A stretch of DNA of 47,741 nt, taken from contig DYOR01000008.1 in the NCBI GenBank assembly GCA_020720385.1, forward strand, positions 1-47,741. Reading direction: 5' to 3'. A program made the translations under genes and the position numbers. Every line of letters begins with the position of its first letter. The stretch's first letter is position 1. A model generated the notes under the pieces. It saw only the letters and a program-made list of their open reading frames with translations. It was not told the origin of the DNA and did not search any database. The stretch comes from Rubrivivax sp. (GTDB lineage: Bacteria; Pseudomonadota; Gammaproteobacteria; Burkholderiales; Burkholderiaceae_C). Shown in pieces: positions 1-10,322 of the stretch.

Positions 1-1004
1 ACCCCGTAGTACCCCCGGTACCACTCCACGAACCGCCCCACCCCCGTGCGCACGTCGGTGGCCGGCGTGAACCCCACCCACTCGCGCAGCGCGTCCACAT
101 CGGCGTAGGTCGCCGGCACGTCGCCGTCCTGCAGCGGCAGCAGGTTCATCTGCGCCTTGCGCCCCAGCGCCTCCTCGATGCTGGCGATGTAGTCCAGCAG
201 TTGCACCGGCTGGTGGTTGCCGATGTTGAAGACGCGGTAGGGCACGTTGCTCGTCGCCGGGTCGGGCGTGTCGGAGACGTAGGCCGGGTTGGGCGCGGCT
301 GCCCGGTCGAGCACGCGAATCACGCCCTCGGCGATGTCGTCGACGAAGGTGAAGTCGCGCTGCATGCGGCCGTGGTTGAAGACGTCGATGGCCCGGCCTT
401 CGAGGATCGCCTTGGTGAAGAGGAACAGCGCCATGTCCGGCCGGCCCCAGGGCCCGTAGACAGTGAAGAAGCGCAGCCCCGTGGTGGGCAGGCCGAAGAG
501 GTGGCTGTAGGTGTGTGCCATGAGCTCGTTGGCTTTCTTCGTCGCCGCGTACATGCTCACCGGGTGGTCCACCGCGTCGTGCTCGGAGAACGGCATCTTC
601 GTGTTGCCGCCGTAGACGCTGGAGCTCGAGGCGTACACCAGGTGCTGCACCTGGCTGTGGCGGCAGCCCTCGAGCACGTTCATGAAGCCCACGATGTTGC
701 TGTCGATGTAGGAGTGCGGGTTCTTCAGCGAATAGCGCACGCCGGCCTGCGCCGCCAGGTGGATGACGCGCTCGAAGCGCTCGACGGCGAAGAGCCGCGC
801 CATGCCCTCGCGGTCGGCCACGTCCATCTTCACGAAGCGAAAGCGCTCGTGCGGCGTGAGCCGCGCCAGGCGTGCTTCCTTGAGGCTCACCTCGTAGTAG
901 TCGTTGAGGTTGTCCAGGCCGACCACCTCGTCGCCACGCGCGAGCAGGCGCAGCGAAGTGGTCATGCCGATGAAGCCGGCGGCGCCGGTGAGCAGTACTT
1001 TCAT
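1..1004 (-). CDS. NAD-dependent epimerase, UDP-glucuronate 4-epimerase type (3' end cut by window)
   Basis: Absent from the ORF track because its stop lies outside the window. Reading back from the ATG at 1004 gives an open frame of 334 codons beginning [14 protein letters not shown], which carries the glycine-rich Rossmann NAD-binding loop. Further along are the SSSVYG segment and the catalytic YAATK (YxxxK) motif of extended short-chain dehydrogenases. The segment [16 protein letters not shown] is typical of enzymes interconverting UDP-glucuronate and UDP-galacturonate for capsule, LPS or exopolysaccharide. The family is about 335 residues, so only a few C-terminal residues are missing. It is a cytosolic sugar-nucleotide enzyme. 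No polysaccharide genes are visible here; they may lie beyond the left edge. The exact substrate is inferred from family resemblance. Confidence 0.9.
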   Translation of the reverse strand, partial: MKVLLTGAAGFIGMTTSLRLLARGDEVVGLDNLNDYYEVSLKEARLARLTPHERFRFVKMDVADREGMARLFAVERFERVIHLAAQAGVRYSLKNPHSYIDSNIVGFMNVLEGCRHSQVQHLVYASSSSVYGGNTKMPFSEHDAVDHPVSMYAATKKANELMAHTYSHLFGLPTTGLRFFTVYGPWGRPDMALFLFTKAILEGRAIDVFNHGRMQRDFTFVDDIAEGVIRVLDRAAAPNPAYVSDTPDPATSNVPYRVFNIGNHQPVQLLDYIASIEEALGRKAQMNLLPLQDGDVPATYADVDALREWVGFTPATDVRTGVGRFVEWYRGYYG

Positions 1005-1208
1005 GGGGTGCGCGGGCGGTGGGGAGCGGCTGCGCGGCAGGCACAGCGGGCGCGGAATGCGGCTCTCGGGCCATTCTGGCATGCGCTCGCGCCGCTCCCA
1101 GCCAGGGTGCCGGGCGGCCGGCGAGAAGAGTTCACGCCCCTGGCGTGGTGCGTGCCTGGTCGGCGCGTGCCCGCCGCGGGGCGGCTGCGCAGCGGCCCCG
1201 CCGCCCGT

Positions 1209-1799
1209 CTACAGCACCCGGGCGGCCACCTCGAAGGGCAGGCGCGGGCCGCGCGGGTGGTTGCCGCTGGCGTCCCCGTAACCCAGGTTGACGAGGAAGT
1301 TGGCCTTCCAGCGCCCGTCGGGGAAGAACTCGGCGTCGACCTTGGCGGCGTCGAAGCCGCTCATCGGCCCGCAGTCCAGCCCGAGCATGCGCGCGGCGAG
1401 GATGAGGTAGGCGCCCTGCAGCGTACCGCTGCGCGCCGCAGTGGCCTCGGACAGCGCGGCGTTGCCCTCGAACAGCGCCCGGCCCCCGGGGAAGGCCGGG
1501 AACTGCTCGGGCAGGAACTCGTGGAAGCGCGTGTCGGTGGCCACGATCACCACCACCGGCGCGGCCAGGGTCTTGTCGCGGTTGCCCGCCGACAGCGCGG
1601 GCTCGAGGCGCTGCCTGGCCTGCGCGCTGCGCAGGAAGACGAAGCGCCCGGGCTGCGCGTTCATCGAGGTCGGCCCCCACTTGAGCAGCTCGTAGAGCCG
1701 GCGCAGCGTCTCCTCGCTCACCGGCTCGGGGCGGAACTTGTTGAAGGTGCGGGCGAGGCGAAAGGCCTGGTCCAGCGATCGGTCGTCGAGTGTCGTCAT
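1209..1799 (-). CDS. rutE: RutE/HadB-type nitroreductase (malonic semialdehyde reductase family)
   Basis: A 196-residue flavin-dependent oxidoreductase, the same length as E. coli RutE. It opens with [20 protein letters not shown] and contains the family segments [15 protein letters not shown] (FMN contact) and [10 protein letters not shown]. RutE reduces malonic semialdehyde in uracil breakdown, but no other rut genes are nearby, so the substrate is open. Stand-alone members are often general nitro/quinone reductases. It is divergent from norC, and the FNR/DNR-type palindrome at 1831-1854 lies 32-55 bp upstream of its start. It could therefore respond to anaerobiosis or nitric oxide together with the nor operon (inference). 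Confidence 0.8.
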   Translation of the reverse strand: MTTLDDRSLDQAFRLARTFNKFRPEPVSEETLRRLYELLKWGPTSMNAQPGRFVFLRSAQARQRLEPALSAGNRDKTLAAPVVVIVATDTRFHEFLPEQFPAFPGGRALFEGNAALSEATAARSGTLQGAYLILAARMLGLDCGPMSGFDAAKVDAEFFPDGRWKANFLVNLGYGDASGNHPRGPRLPFEVAARVL

Positions 1800-1830
1800 G
1801 GTGCGCAGCGGCGAAGTGGGTGAGTTCGAG

Positions 1831-1854
1831 TTTCCTTGAACCGCTTCAAGGAAA
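1831..1854. promoter_or_regulatory. FNR/DNR-type operator between the nitroreductase gene and norC
   Basis: A perfect 10-bp inverted repeat, TTTCCTTGAA-CCGC-TTCAAGGAAA. Its core TTGA-N6-TCAA matches the half-site architecture of FNR/DNR/NNR boxes. The centre (1842.5) is 68 bp before the norC ATG. A TAGGCT hexamer at 1871-1876 would place transcription near 1884, that is, with the box close to -41.5, the usual class II activator position. A Crp/Fnr regulator with an ExxSR recognition helix is encoded at the end of the same operon. Confidence 0.82.
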
Positions 1855-1910
1855 TTCCCGAGCAGATCCGTAGGCTACCTCCCTTCAGCAAAGACGGTCG
1901 GAGGCACCCC

Positions 1911-3771
<1,861 letters not shown>

Positions 3772-3790
3772 GGCTGCCCCGGGGTTGAGC

Positions 3791-4603
3791 ATGGAAATGA
3801 CCAGCGCGCGCCAGTTGGCAGCCCTGCCGTTCTACGCGGCGCAGGGCGCGGAGTGCGAGCTCTTCGCACAGGCCCATGCCAGCCGGCTGCCGCTGCTCAT
3901 CAAAGGCCCCACCGGCTGCGGCAAGACGCGGCTGGTGGAGCACATGGCGGCCCGGCTGGGCCGCCCGCTGGTCACCGTGAGCTGCCACGACGACCTCAGC
4001 GCGTCCGACCTCGTCGGCCGCCACCTCATCGCCGGCGGCGACACCGCGTGGTGCGACGGCCCGCTCACGCGCGCCGTGCGCAGCGGCGCCATCTGCTACC
4101 TCGACGAGGTGGTGGAAGCGCGCAAGGACACCACGGTGGTGCTGCATCCGCTGGCCGACGACCGGCGCGTGCTGCCGGTGGAGCGCACCGGCGAGCTGCT
4201 GCCCGCCGCACCGGGCTTCATGCTCGTCATCTCCTACAACCCGGGCTACCAGAACCTGCTCAAGGGCCTCAAGCCGAGCACGCGCCAGCGCTTCGTGGCG
4301 CTCACGCTGGGCTACCCGCCCGCCGCGCTGGAGCGCAGCATCGTGCAGGCCGAGAGCCAGTGCAGCGAGGCCACCGCCGCACGGCTCGTGCAGCTCGCGC
4401 AGGCCCTGCGCCGGCTCACCGACCACGACCTGGAAGAGACCGCCAGCACGCGCCTGCTGGTGATGGCCGCGCGGCTGCACGTGGCCGGGATGACCCTGCC
4501 GCAGGCCTGCCAGGCCGCGGTGGTGGACGCCCTCACCGACGACGCCGAGACCGCCGCGGCGCTGGCCGACGTGGTGCATGCCGTGGTGGGCGATGCGCAG
4601 TGA
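3791..4603 (+). CDS. norQ: NorQ, MoxR-family AAA+ ATPase for NO reductase maturation
   Basis: A 270-residue AAA+ ATPase of the NorQ/CbbQ type. It has Walker A GPTGCGKT at about 39-46, a Walker B-like segment CYLDEVVEA and the sensor region ISYNPGYQNLLKGLKPSTRQRF, which is diagnostic for NorQ/CbbQ. With the VWA protein NorD it is needed to insert the non-haem iron into NorB. The ORF track begins at a TTG (3785); ATG 3791 is the more natural start and ATG 3797 is also possible. The 3' end overlaps the next gene, indicating translational coupling in the nor operon. Confidence 0.93.
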   Translation: MEMTSARQLAALPFYAAQGAECELFAQAHASRLPLLIKGPTGCGKTRLVEHMAARLGRPLVTVSCHDDLSASDLVGRHLIAGGDTAWCDGPLTRAVRSGAICYLDEVVEARKDTTVVLHPLADDRRVLPVERTGELLPAAPGFMLVISYNPGYQNLLKGLKPSTRQRFVALTLGYPPAALERSIVQAESQCSEATAARLVQLAQALRRLTDHDLEETASTRLLVMAARLHVAGMTLPQACQAAVVDALTDDAETAAALADVVHAVVGDAQ

Positions 4604-5603
4604 GCGCGCCGGCAGCGCCGTGCTCGGGGTACGCACGCCACCGGGCGCGGACCCGGCCACCGCGCCGCGCCGGCAGGCCCGGCTGCAACGCCTGCGGCGC
4701 ACGCTGCAGTTCGCCTTCTTCGCGCTCTTCCTGCTCGCCCCGGCGCTGAACCTGCTGCGCTTCGACCTCACCGAGACGCAGCTCTGGGTGCTGGGTTTTC
4801 GCTGGTCGCTGGGCATCGACGCCTTCCTGCGCGGCGAGGCCAGCGCCACCCAGGCGGCGCTGGGCATCATCCTGCGCGGCATCCTGCCGGTATTCGCCGT
4901 CATCGTCACCGTGCTCATCGTGGCCTACCGCTACGGGCGCCTGTACTGCGGCTGGCTGTGCCCGCACTTCACCATGGTCGAGGCGCTCAACGACCTGCTG
5001 CACCGCGCCATCGGCCGCTTCAGCCTGTGGGACGCGCAGCCCAGCGCGCATGGGGGCCGCGTGCCGCAGCGGCGCTGGTGGCCGGTGTTCATCGTCTCGT
5101 GCGCCTTCTTCGGCTTCCTCTGGGCCATCACCCTGCTCAGCTACCTGCTGCCGCCGGCGCAGATCTGGGGCAACCTGGTGCACGGCACGCTCACCCCCAA
5201 CCAGGCGCGTTTCCTGCTCATCTTCAGCGCGATCTTCACGCTCGAGGCCGCCTTCGCCCGCCACCTGTTCTGCCGCTACGCCTGCGCCGCGGGCCTCTTC
5301 CAGAGCCTGGCCTGGATGGCCAACCCGCGCGCGCTGGTGGTGAGCTTCGACCGTAGCCGCTCGCGCGACTGCCGCAGTTGCAGCACGGCGGCCTACCCCG
5401 AAGGCAACGCCTGCGACAACGCCTGTCCGATGCGGCTGCCGCCGCGCAGCGTCAAGCGGCTCATGTTCACCTGCGTGCAGTGCGGCCAGTGCGTCGACGA
5501 ATGCGAGGCCTCGCACGCCGCGCAGCAGCGCACACCCAACCTGGAGTGGAAGGTCGGGCTGGACGCGCTGCGCGAATCGCTGCGCCAGCGGCGCGAAGGC
5601 TGA
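4593..5603 (+). CDS. membrane polyferredoxin, NapH/CcoG/NosR-like 4Fe-4S protein of the nor operon
   Basis: About 336 residues with four or five membrane helices. It has the membrane-face cysteine motifs YCGWLCPH and FCRYACAAG, shared by NapH, NosR and CcoG. A soluble C-terminal part carries two cysteine clusters: CRSCS...CDNACP, and CVQCGQCVDEC, the latter a CxxCxxCxxxC 4Fe-4S site. The role is probably electron transfer from quinol or assistance to NO reductase assembly, but the partner is unproven. It sits between norQ and norD, overlapping norQ by 11 nt from ATG 4593 (ATG 4578 is an alternative). This placement ties it to NO reduction rather than to nitrate or N2O reductase, whose genes are not in the window. 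Confidence 0.85.
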   Translation: MRSERAGSAVLGVRTPPGADPATAPRRQARLQRLRRTLQFAFFALFLLAPALNLLRFDLTETQLWVLGFRWSLGIDAFLRGEASATQAALGIILRGILPVFAVIVTVLIVAYRYGRLYCGWLCPHFTMVEALNDLLHRAIGRFSLWDAQPSAHGGRVPQRRWWPVFIVSCAFFGFLWAITLLSYLLPPAQIWGNLVHGTLTPNQARFLLIFSAIFTLEAAFARHLFCRYACAAGLFQSLAWMANPRALVVSFDRSRSRDCRSCSTAAYPEGNACDNACPMRLPPRSVKRLMFTCVQCGQCVDECEASHAAQQRTPNLEWKVGLDALRESLRQRREG

Positions 5604-5616
5604 AGGCGAGCGCCCC

Positions 5617-7431
5617 ATGGAAGAGTGGATCGGGGAGCGCTGGCACCGCCTCGTCACCCGGCTCGCCGAGCCCGGGTTCGCCGCCCAGGCGGTGACGCTG
5701 GCACAAGTGCAGCGGCCGGTGGCAATGCTCTTTCGCGCCGCCGGGGGCGCCAGCGGCGTGCGCGTGGTGCCGGCCGCGGCGGCGCGCATAGCCGGGCCGC
5801 GCGGCTGGCTGCAGCGCCTGGCCGGCAGCGGGCTGCGCGCGGCGCTCACCCGGCTCGACGGCGACACCCTCGCCCTGCCCCCGGTGGTGGCGGTGTTCGA
5901 CGACGCCGCACTCAACCGCGACCTCTACCTGTGGCTGGCGGCACTGGCCGCGGTGCACGAGCCGGGCCGGCCCTGGATCGCCGGCAACGTAGCGGCCACG
6001 CAGGCGGCACTCGAGCGCTGCCCAGGCCTGTGGCCGCGCTGGCAGCGGCTGCTGCACGCCCACCTGATGCAGCGGCCGGCGCTGGCGCGGCTGCAGGGCC
6101 AGGCCGCGGCGGCCGAGGCGGTGGTGCAGGCGGCGCTGCGCGGCGCGCCCGCGCCAGATGACATCGACCCGCAGGCCGTCGCCCCGGTGTGGCTGTGGCT
6201 CGAGGCGCTGCCCCCCGCCGCCCTGCGCGGTGAAGAAGCCGGCGAGGCCGCGGCGCGCCAGGCCCAGACGGCGTGCGCCGCCAGCAGCGAGGTGCGCCGG
6301 CGCACGCGCCGCGCCGCGCCGCCCAGCGGCCGCGCGCCGCTGCTGCTGCCCTCGCGCTACGAGTCGCTCAACACCTGGAGCGAACACGTGCCGCTGGACC
6401 GCGGCCACGACGACGAGAACGACCCCCAGGCCACGGCCGCCGCCGACGACATGGAGCAGCTCAGCCTCAGCCGCGACGGCGCGGCGCCGGCCTCGCGCGT
6501 GAAGTTCGACCTCGACCTGCCCAGCGCCAGCGCCGACGACCAGCCCCTGGGCCCGGGCGAGACGCTGCCCGAATGGGACTGGAAGCGTCAGTGCCTGCGC
6601 GCCGACCATTGCCGCGTCACCACCCTGGTGGCCGCCCCGGGCGCGCCCTTCCTGCCCTGCGCCGCGCTGCGCGCCACCGCAAGGCGCGTGCGCCGGCGCC
6701 TCGAGGTGCTGCGCGGGGCACCGCAGTGGCAGCGCGGTTGCGCCGACGGCGAGGCCATCGACCTGGATGCCTGGGTGCGCCACGCCAGCAGCGGCGCTGC
6801 CCTGCGCAGCGGCGAACCGCCCGTGTTTGCGCGCCGCGGGCGCGGCGAGCGCAGCCTGGCCACCCTGCTGCTGGCCGACCTGTCGCTGTCCACCGACGCG
6901 CACGCCAACGACGAGCAGCGCGTCATCGACGTCATCCGCGACGCGCTGTACGTCTTCGGCGAGGCCTTGCACGGAACCGGCGACGCCTTCGCCATGCTCG
7001 GCTTCAGCTCGGTGCGGCGCAGCCAGGTGCGCATGCAGCACCTGAAGGGCTTCGACGAGCCCTGGGCGGGGGCCGTGCAGGCGCGCGTGGGCGCCATCAA
7101 GCCGGGCTACTACACGCGCATGGGCGCCGCCCTGCGCCTGGCCACCCGCCGCCTGGCCCAGCGCAGCGAGCGCCAGCGCCTGCTCCTCATCCTCACCGAT
7201 GGCAAGCCCAACGACATCGACGTCTACGAGGGCCGCTGGGGCCTGGAGGACACGCGCCACGCGGTGATGCAGGCGCGCCAGGCGGGCCTGCTGCCTTTCT
7301 GCCTGAGCATCGACGAGCAGGCGCACGCCTACCTGCCGCACCTCTTCGGGCGCCAGGGCTGGGCCCACGTGCCGCGGCCGGCCATGCTGCCGACCCGCCT
7401 GGCCACGGTGTATTCCCGGCTCACACGATGA
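5617..7431 (+). CDS. norD: NorD, VWA-domain protein for NO reductase activation
   Basis: A 604-residue cytosolic protein typical of NorD. It has a long N-terminal region and a linker rich in Arg/Ala. A C-terminal von Willebrand A domain (about 415-600) carries the MIDAS motif in LLADLSLSTDA and a later ILTDGKPNDIDVYEG segment. NorD partners NorQ; in this pairing the VWA protein links the ATPase to the target enzyme NorBC for metal insertion. The stop codon overlaps the ATG of the following regulator (ATGA), so the two are translationally coupled. Upstream spacing is 13 bp after the polyferredoxin gene. Confidence 0.93.
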   Translation: MEEWIGERWHRLVTRLAEPGFAAQAVTLAQVQRPVAMLFRAAGGASGVRVVPAAAARIAGPRGWLQRLAGSGLRAALTRLDGDTLALPPVVAVFDDAALNRDLYLWLAALAAVHEPGRPWIAGNVAATQAALERCPGLWPRWQRLLHAHLMQRPALARLQGQAAAAEAVVQAALRGAPAPDDIDPQAVAPVWLWLEALPPAALRGEEAGEAAARQAQTACAASSEVRRRTRRAAPPSGRAPLLLPSRYESLNTWSEHVPLDRGHDDENDPQATAAADDMEQLSLSRDGAAPASRVKFDLDLPSASADDQPLGPGETLPEWDWKRQCLRADHCRVTTLVAAPGAPFLPCAALRATARRVRRRLEVLRGAPQWQRGCADGEAIDLDAWVRHASSGAALRSGEPPVFARRGRGERSLATLLLADLSLSTDAHANDEQRVIDVIRDALYVFGEALHGTGDAFAMLGFSSVRRSQVRMQHLKGFDEPWAGAVQARVGAIKPGYYTRMGAALRLATRRLAQRSERQRLLLILTDGKPNDIDVYEGRWGLEDTRHAVMQARQAGLLPFCLSIDEQAHAYLPHLFGRQGWAHVPRPAMLPTRLATVYSRLTR

Positions 7432-8180
7432 ACCTGCCTTGCCCCGACAATGCGGCTTTGCCCCAGAGCGAGCCCCCTGTCTTGGAACCGCGCGTTTTCG
7501 ACCTGCCAAGCTACCTGGCCACGCTGCCAGTCTTCAGCGGCCTCGGCCGCCCCGAGCTCGAGCGGCTGGCCGCGGGCTGCGCGCTGCGCCGGCTGGCGCG
7601 CGGCGAGACGATCTTCCGCGTGGGCGAACCCTGCCAGGAGTTCCACGTCGTCGTCACCGGGCAGGTGAAACTCTTCGCGCTCTCGCCCGGCGGGCAGGAA
7701 AAGGTCATCGAGCTCATCGGGCCGGGGCACAGCTTTGCCGAGGCGCTGATGTTCACCGACCGCCCCTACATCCTCAACGCCCAGGCGCTCAGCGAGACGC
7801 TGCTGCTCTCCGTGGGCAAGGCGGTGGTGATCGCCGAGATCGAGGCCGATTCGCGCGTCGCGCTGCGCATGCTCGCCGGCGTCTCGCGCCGCCTGCACGG
7901 GCTGGTGCACGATGTGCAGACCTACGCCCTGGACAGCGGCATGCAGCGCGTCATCGGCTACCTGCTGCGCGGGCACGCCGCCGACGACGCCAGCCCGGGC
8001 GAAGTCCTCACCGTGTCGCTGCCGGTGAGCAAGGCCACCGTGGCCTCGCGCCTGAGCATCACCCCGGAGTACTTCTCGCGCGTGCTCCACGAGCTCGAGG
8101 CGGCGGGGCTGATCGAGGTCGACAAGCGCGACATCCGCATCCTCGACGCGGGCGGCCTGGCGCGCCACGCCGCACCCTGA
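7428..8180 (+). CDS. dnr: Crp/Fnr-family regulator, DNR/NnrR type (nitric oxide sensing)
   Basis: A 250-residue Crp/Fnr protein. The N-terminal cyclic-nucleotide-type sensor fold spans about 30-150 and includes FHVVVTGQVKLF. A long dimer helix follows, then a C-terminal winged helix-turn-helix with recognition helix TPEYFSRVLHEL, giving the ExxSR pattern that reads TTGA half-sites. The N-terminal four-cysteine set of oxygen-sensing FNR is not apparent, which favours the haem/NO-sensing DNR or NnrR branch. The ORF track fuses it to a shadow frame starting at 6273; the real start is ATG 7428 overlapping the norD stop. It probably activates its own operon through the palindrome at 1831-1854. Confidence 0.88.
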   Translation: MNLPCPDNAALPQSEPPVLEPRVFDLPSYLATLPVFSGLGRPELERLAAGCALRRLARGETIFRVGEPCQEFHVVVTGQVKLFALSPGGQEKVIELIGPGHSFAEALMFTDRPYILNAQALSETLLLSVGKAVVIAEIEADSRVALRMLAGVSRRLHGLVHDVQTYALDSGMQRVIGYLLRGHAADDASPGEVLTVSLPVSKATVASRLSITPEYFSRVLHELEAAGLIEVDKRDIRILDAGGLARHAAP

Positions 8181-8327
8181 GCGGCACGCCCGGCGGCCCG
8201 CCTGGGGTGGTCTGCAACGATGCGGTGCGCCGGCCCCCGCCAGGACCAGGTGCATGACATGCCCGTGATAAGCTGAGTCTTCGCGCCACTTCTCCCCCCA
8301 TCGTCGAGGGTCAGGCCGGCCCATATT

Positions 8328-8395
8328 GACGGGGTCGCGGCGCCGGCCGCCTGGCACGCTCGGGCGCGGCCGGGCAAGCGCCGGCCGGCCCCGTC
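8328..8395 (+). other. GC-rich inverted repeat in the leader of the EAL-GGDEF gene
   Basis: The 245-bp gap after dnr (8181-8425) holds no gene. It contains GACGGGG at 8328 and CCCCGTC ending at 8395, with further imperfect pairing inside, so the leader could fold into a long stem just before the ribosome binding site (GGAG near 8417). Folding was not computed. It could equally be the end of the nor operon's transcript. Confidence 0.3.
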
Positions 8396-8425
8396 GACGC
8401 ACGACTTCCAGAGCTCGGAGAACCC

Positions 8426-10306
8426 ATGAAGGACCCTGCACAACCAGCTCCTGTCGCATCCGACCTGATGCACTTCAATCCGGGGACGCGCGAGGGCCCG
8501 CTGTCCCGCCTGCTCCACCAGCGTTCATTGACGCCCTGGTTCCAGCCCATCGTCTCGCTGGAGAGCGGTGCGGTGTTCGCACACGAGGCACTGGTCCGGG
8601 GTCCGCAGAACATGCCCTTGTGCATGCCGGATGCACTGTTTGCGGCGGCACGCCGGGAGGGCCTGCTGCAGGACTTCGAGGTCGCCTGTGTCGTTCTGGC
8701 CCTGGAGCGTTGGAGCGCGCTCAATGCCCCCGGACGCCTGTTCTTGAACATCAGCGCCACGGCACTGGTACGCTGTTTCGGCAAGTACCTGGCGCCGGTG
8801 ATCGGCGCATCGATGCGCCACTTCGGCGTGCCACCGCAACGGGTGGTGTTCGAGATCACCGAGCACGAGAACGTCAGCGACATTCCCGGGTTCATCGCGG
8901 TGGCCCAGGAAGTGCAGGCGGCGGGCATGTGCTTCGCGCTGGACGACTTCGGGGATGGGCGTTCGAGCCTCAGGCTGTGGTCGGAGCTGGGCCCGGACTT
9001 CGTGAAGATCGACAAGTACTTCACGCGCGAGATCTCGCAGCACGCCAGGAGGCTGCGCACCCTGCGCGCGCTGATGCAGATCGCCGAGACCTTCGGCACG
9101 ACCCTGGTGGCCGAGGGCGTGGAGACAAGCGAGGACCTGCGGGTCTTGCGCGACCTCGGCGTGCCGCTGGTGCAGGGCTACTTCCTCGGCCGTCCCGCAC
9201 CGCTTCCGCGCGAGAAGGCTGACGCGCACGCCGCCGCGGTGCTGGAAGATGCACGCGTCTCGGTGATGCCGACCATGCGCACCGCCTCCTCGCCGGGCCG
9301 GCTCATGAAGTGCCATGTCATCGAGGCCGAGCCGGCGCCGGCTGACGCGACCAACTGCGACATCGCGGCGCGCTTCGACGACCACGCCGACTTGCACGCC
9401 ATCGCCCTGGTGGACGGGGACATTGCCGTGGCACTGCTGGGCCGCGAGCAGTTCCTCAATCGCTATGCCAAGCCCTACTTCAGGGAGCTCTACGGCCGCA
9501 AGCCATGCATCGCCTTCGCCAACACCTCGCCGGTCCGCATCGACGTGGGCGCCGACGTGAACGATCTCATCCAGGTCCTGACGTCGGCCGATCAGCGCTA
9601 CCTCAACGAGGGCTTCATCTACACCGAGAACGGCCGCTATCGCGGGCTGGGCACGGGTCACCAGCTGGTGCGGCAGGTCACTGAAAGCCGCATCGAGGCC
9701 GCGCGCCATGCCAACCCGCTCACGTTGCTGCCCGGCAACATCCCCATCAGCGAACACATCGAGCGGCTGCTCGCGGCCGGTGCGACCTTCGTCTGCTGCT
9801 ACGCCGACCTGAGCGACTTCAAGCCCTTCAACGACCACTTCGGATATTGGCGCGGCGACGAGGTCATCAAGTTGCTGGCATCCACGCTGCAGAGCGCTTG
9901 CGACCCGCAGTGCGACTTCGTCGGGCACGTGGGCGGCGACGACTTCGTGGTTCTCTTCCAGAGCGCCGACTGGCTGCAACGCTGCGAGCGCATGGTCAAC
10001 ACCTTCAACGCCGCAGCGGTGCAGTTGTACGGCGAAGAAGAACGCCAGGCGGGTGGCATCTGCGCCGAAGACCGGCACGGCGTGAAACGCTTCTTCGGCT
10101 TCACTTCGCTTTACATGGGCGCCGTTCACGCCTCAGCCCCGAGTGCCTACCGTGCCGCCCCCGACGTCGCCAGCGCCGCGGCGCGCGCCAAGCAGCAGGC
10201 GAAGATACTCAAGTCGCCGATTTACGTCGACCGCCCAGCCCCCGCCGCGTCGGCGCACCGGTCGGGGCGGATCGAGTCGGAGTCCACGGCGGCGCCGATG
10301 AGCTGA
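8426..10306 (+). CDS. EAL-CBS-GGDEF bifunctional cyclic-di-GMP protein
   Basis: 626 residues with the order EAL, CBS-like pair, GGDEF. The EAL phosphodiesterase domain (about 30-270) looks active: HEALVRG, FLNIS, FEITEHE, DDFGDG, VKIDKYF, VAEGVE and QGYFLGRP keep the metal and catalytic residues. The middle region (about 290-420) resembles tandem CBS domains. The GGDEF domain (about 445-600) has the signature HVGGDDF instead of GGDEF/GGEEF. The residue three before the conserved Asp ahead of the signature is Pro, so there is no RxxD inhibitory site. It may therefore act mainly as a c-di-GMP hydrolase with a regulatory GGDEF domain. No membrane segment is seen. A GGAG ribosome site supports ATG 8426. 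Confidence 0.9.
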   Translation: MKDPAQPAPVASDLMHFNPGTREGPLSRLLHQRSLTPWFQPIVSLESGAVFAHEALVRGPQNMPLCMPDALFAAARREGLLQDFEVACVVLALERWSALNAPGRLFLNISATALVRCFGKYLAPVIGASMRHFGVPPQRVVFEITEHENVSDIPGFIAVAQEVQAAGMCFALDDFGDGRSSLRLWSELGPDFVKIDKYFTREISQHARRLRTLRALMQIAETFGTTLVAEGVETSEDLRVLRDLGVPLVQGYFLGRPAPLPREKADAHAAAVLEDARVSVMPTMRTASSPGRLMKCHVIEAEPAPADATNCDIAARFDDHADLHAIALVDGDIAVALLGREQFLNRYAKPYFRELYGRKPCIAFANTSPVRIDVGADVNDLIQVLTSADQRYLNEGFIYTENGRYRGLGTGHQLVRQVTESRIEAARHANPLTLLPGNIPISEHIERLLAAGATFVCCYADLSDFKPFNDHFGYWRGDEVIKLLASTLQSACDPQCDFVGHVGGDDFVVLFQSADWLQRCERMVNTFNAAAVQLYGEEERQAGGICAEDRHGVKRFFGFTSLYMGAVHASAPSAYRAAPDVASAAARAKQQAKILKSPIYVDRPAPAASAHRSGRIESESTAAPMS

Positions 10307-10322
10307 GCGCCGGCGCACGACA

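Noticed and set aside
201-1823. 540-residue plus-strand ORF
   Set aside because: Antisense to both the epimerase and the nitroreductase, which have clear motifs.
1836-1910. Upstream TTG start of norC
   Set aside because: It lies within the FNR-type palindrome and lacks a ribosome site; ATG 1911 with GGAGG is better.
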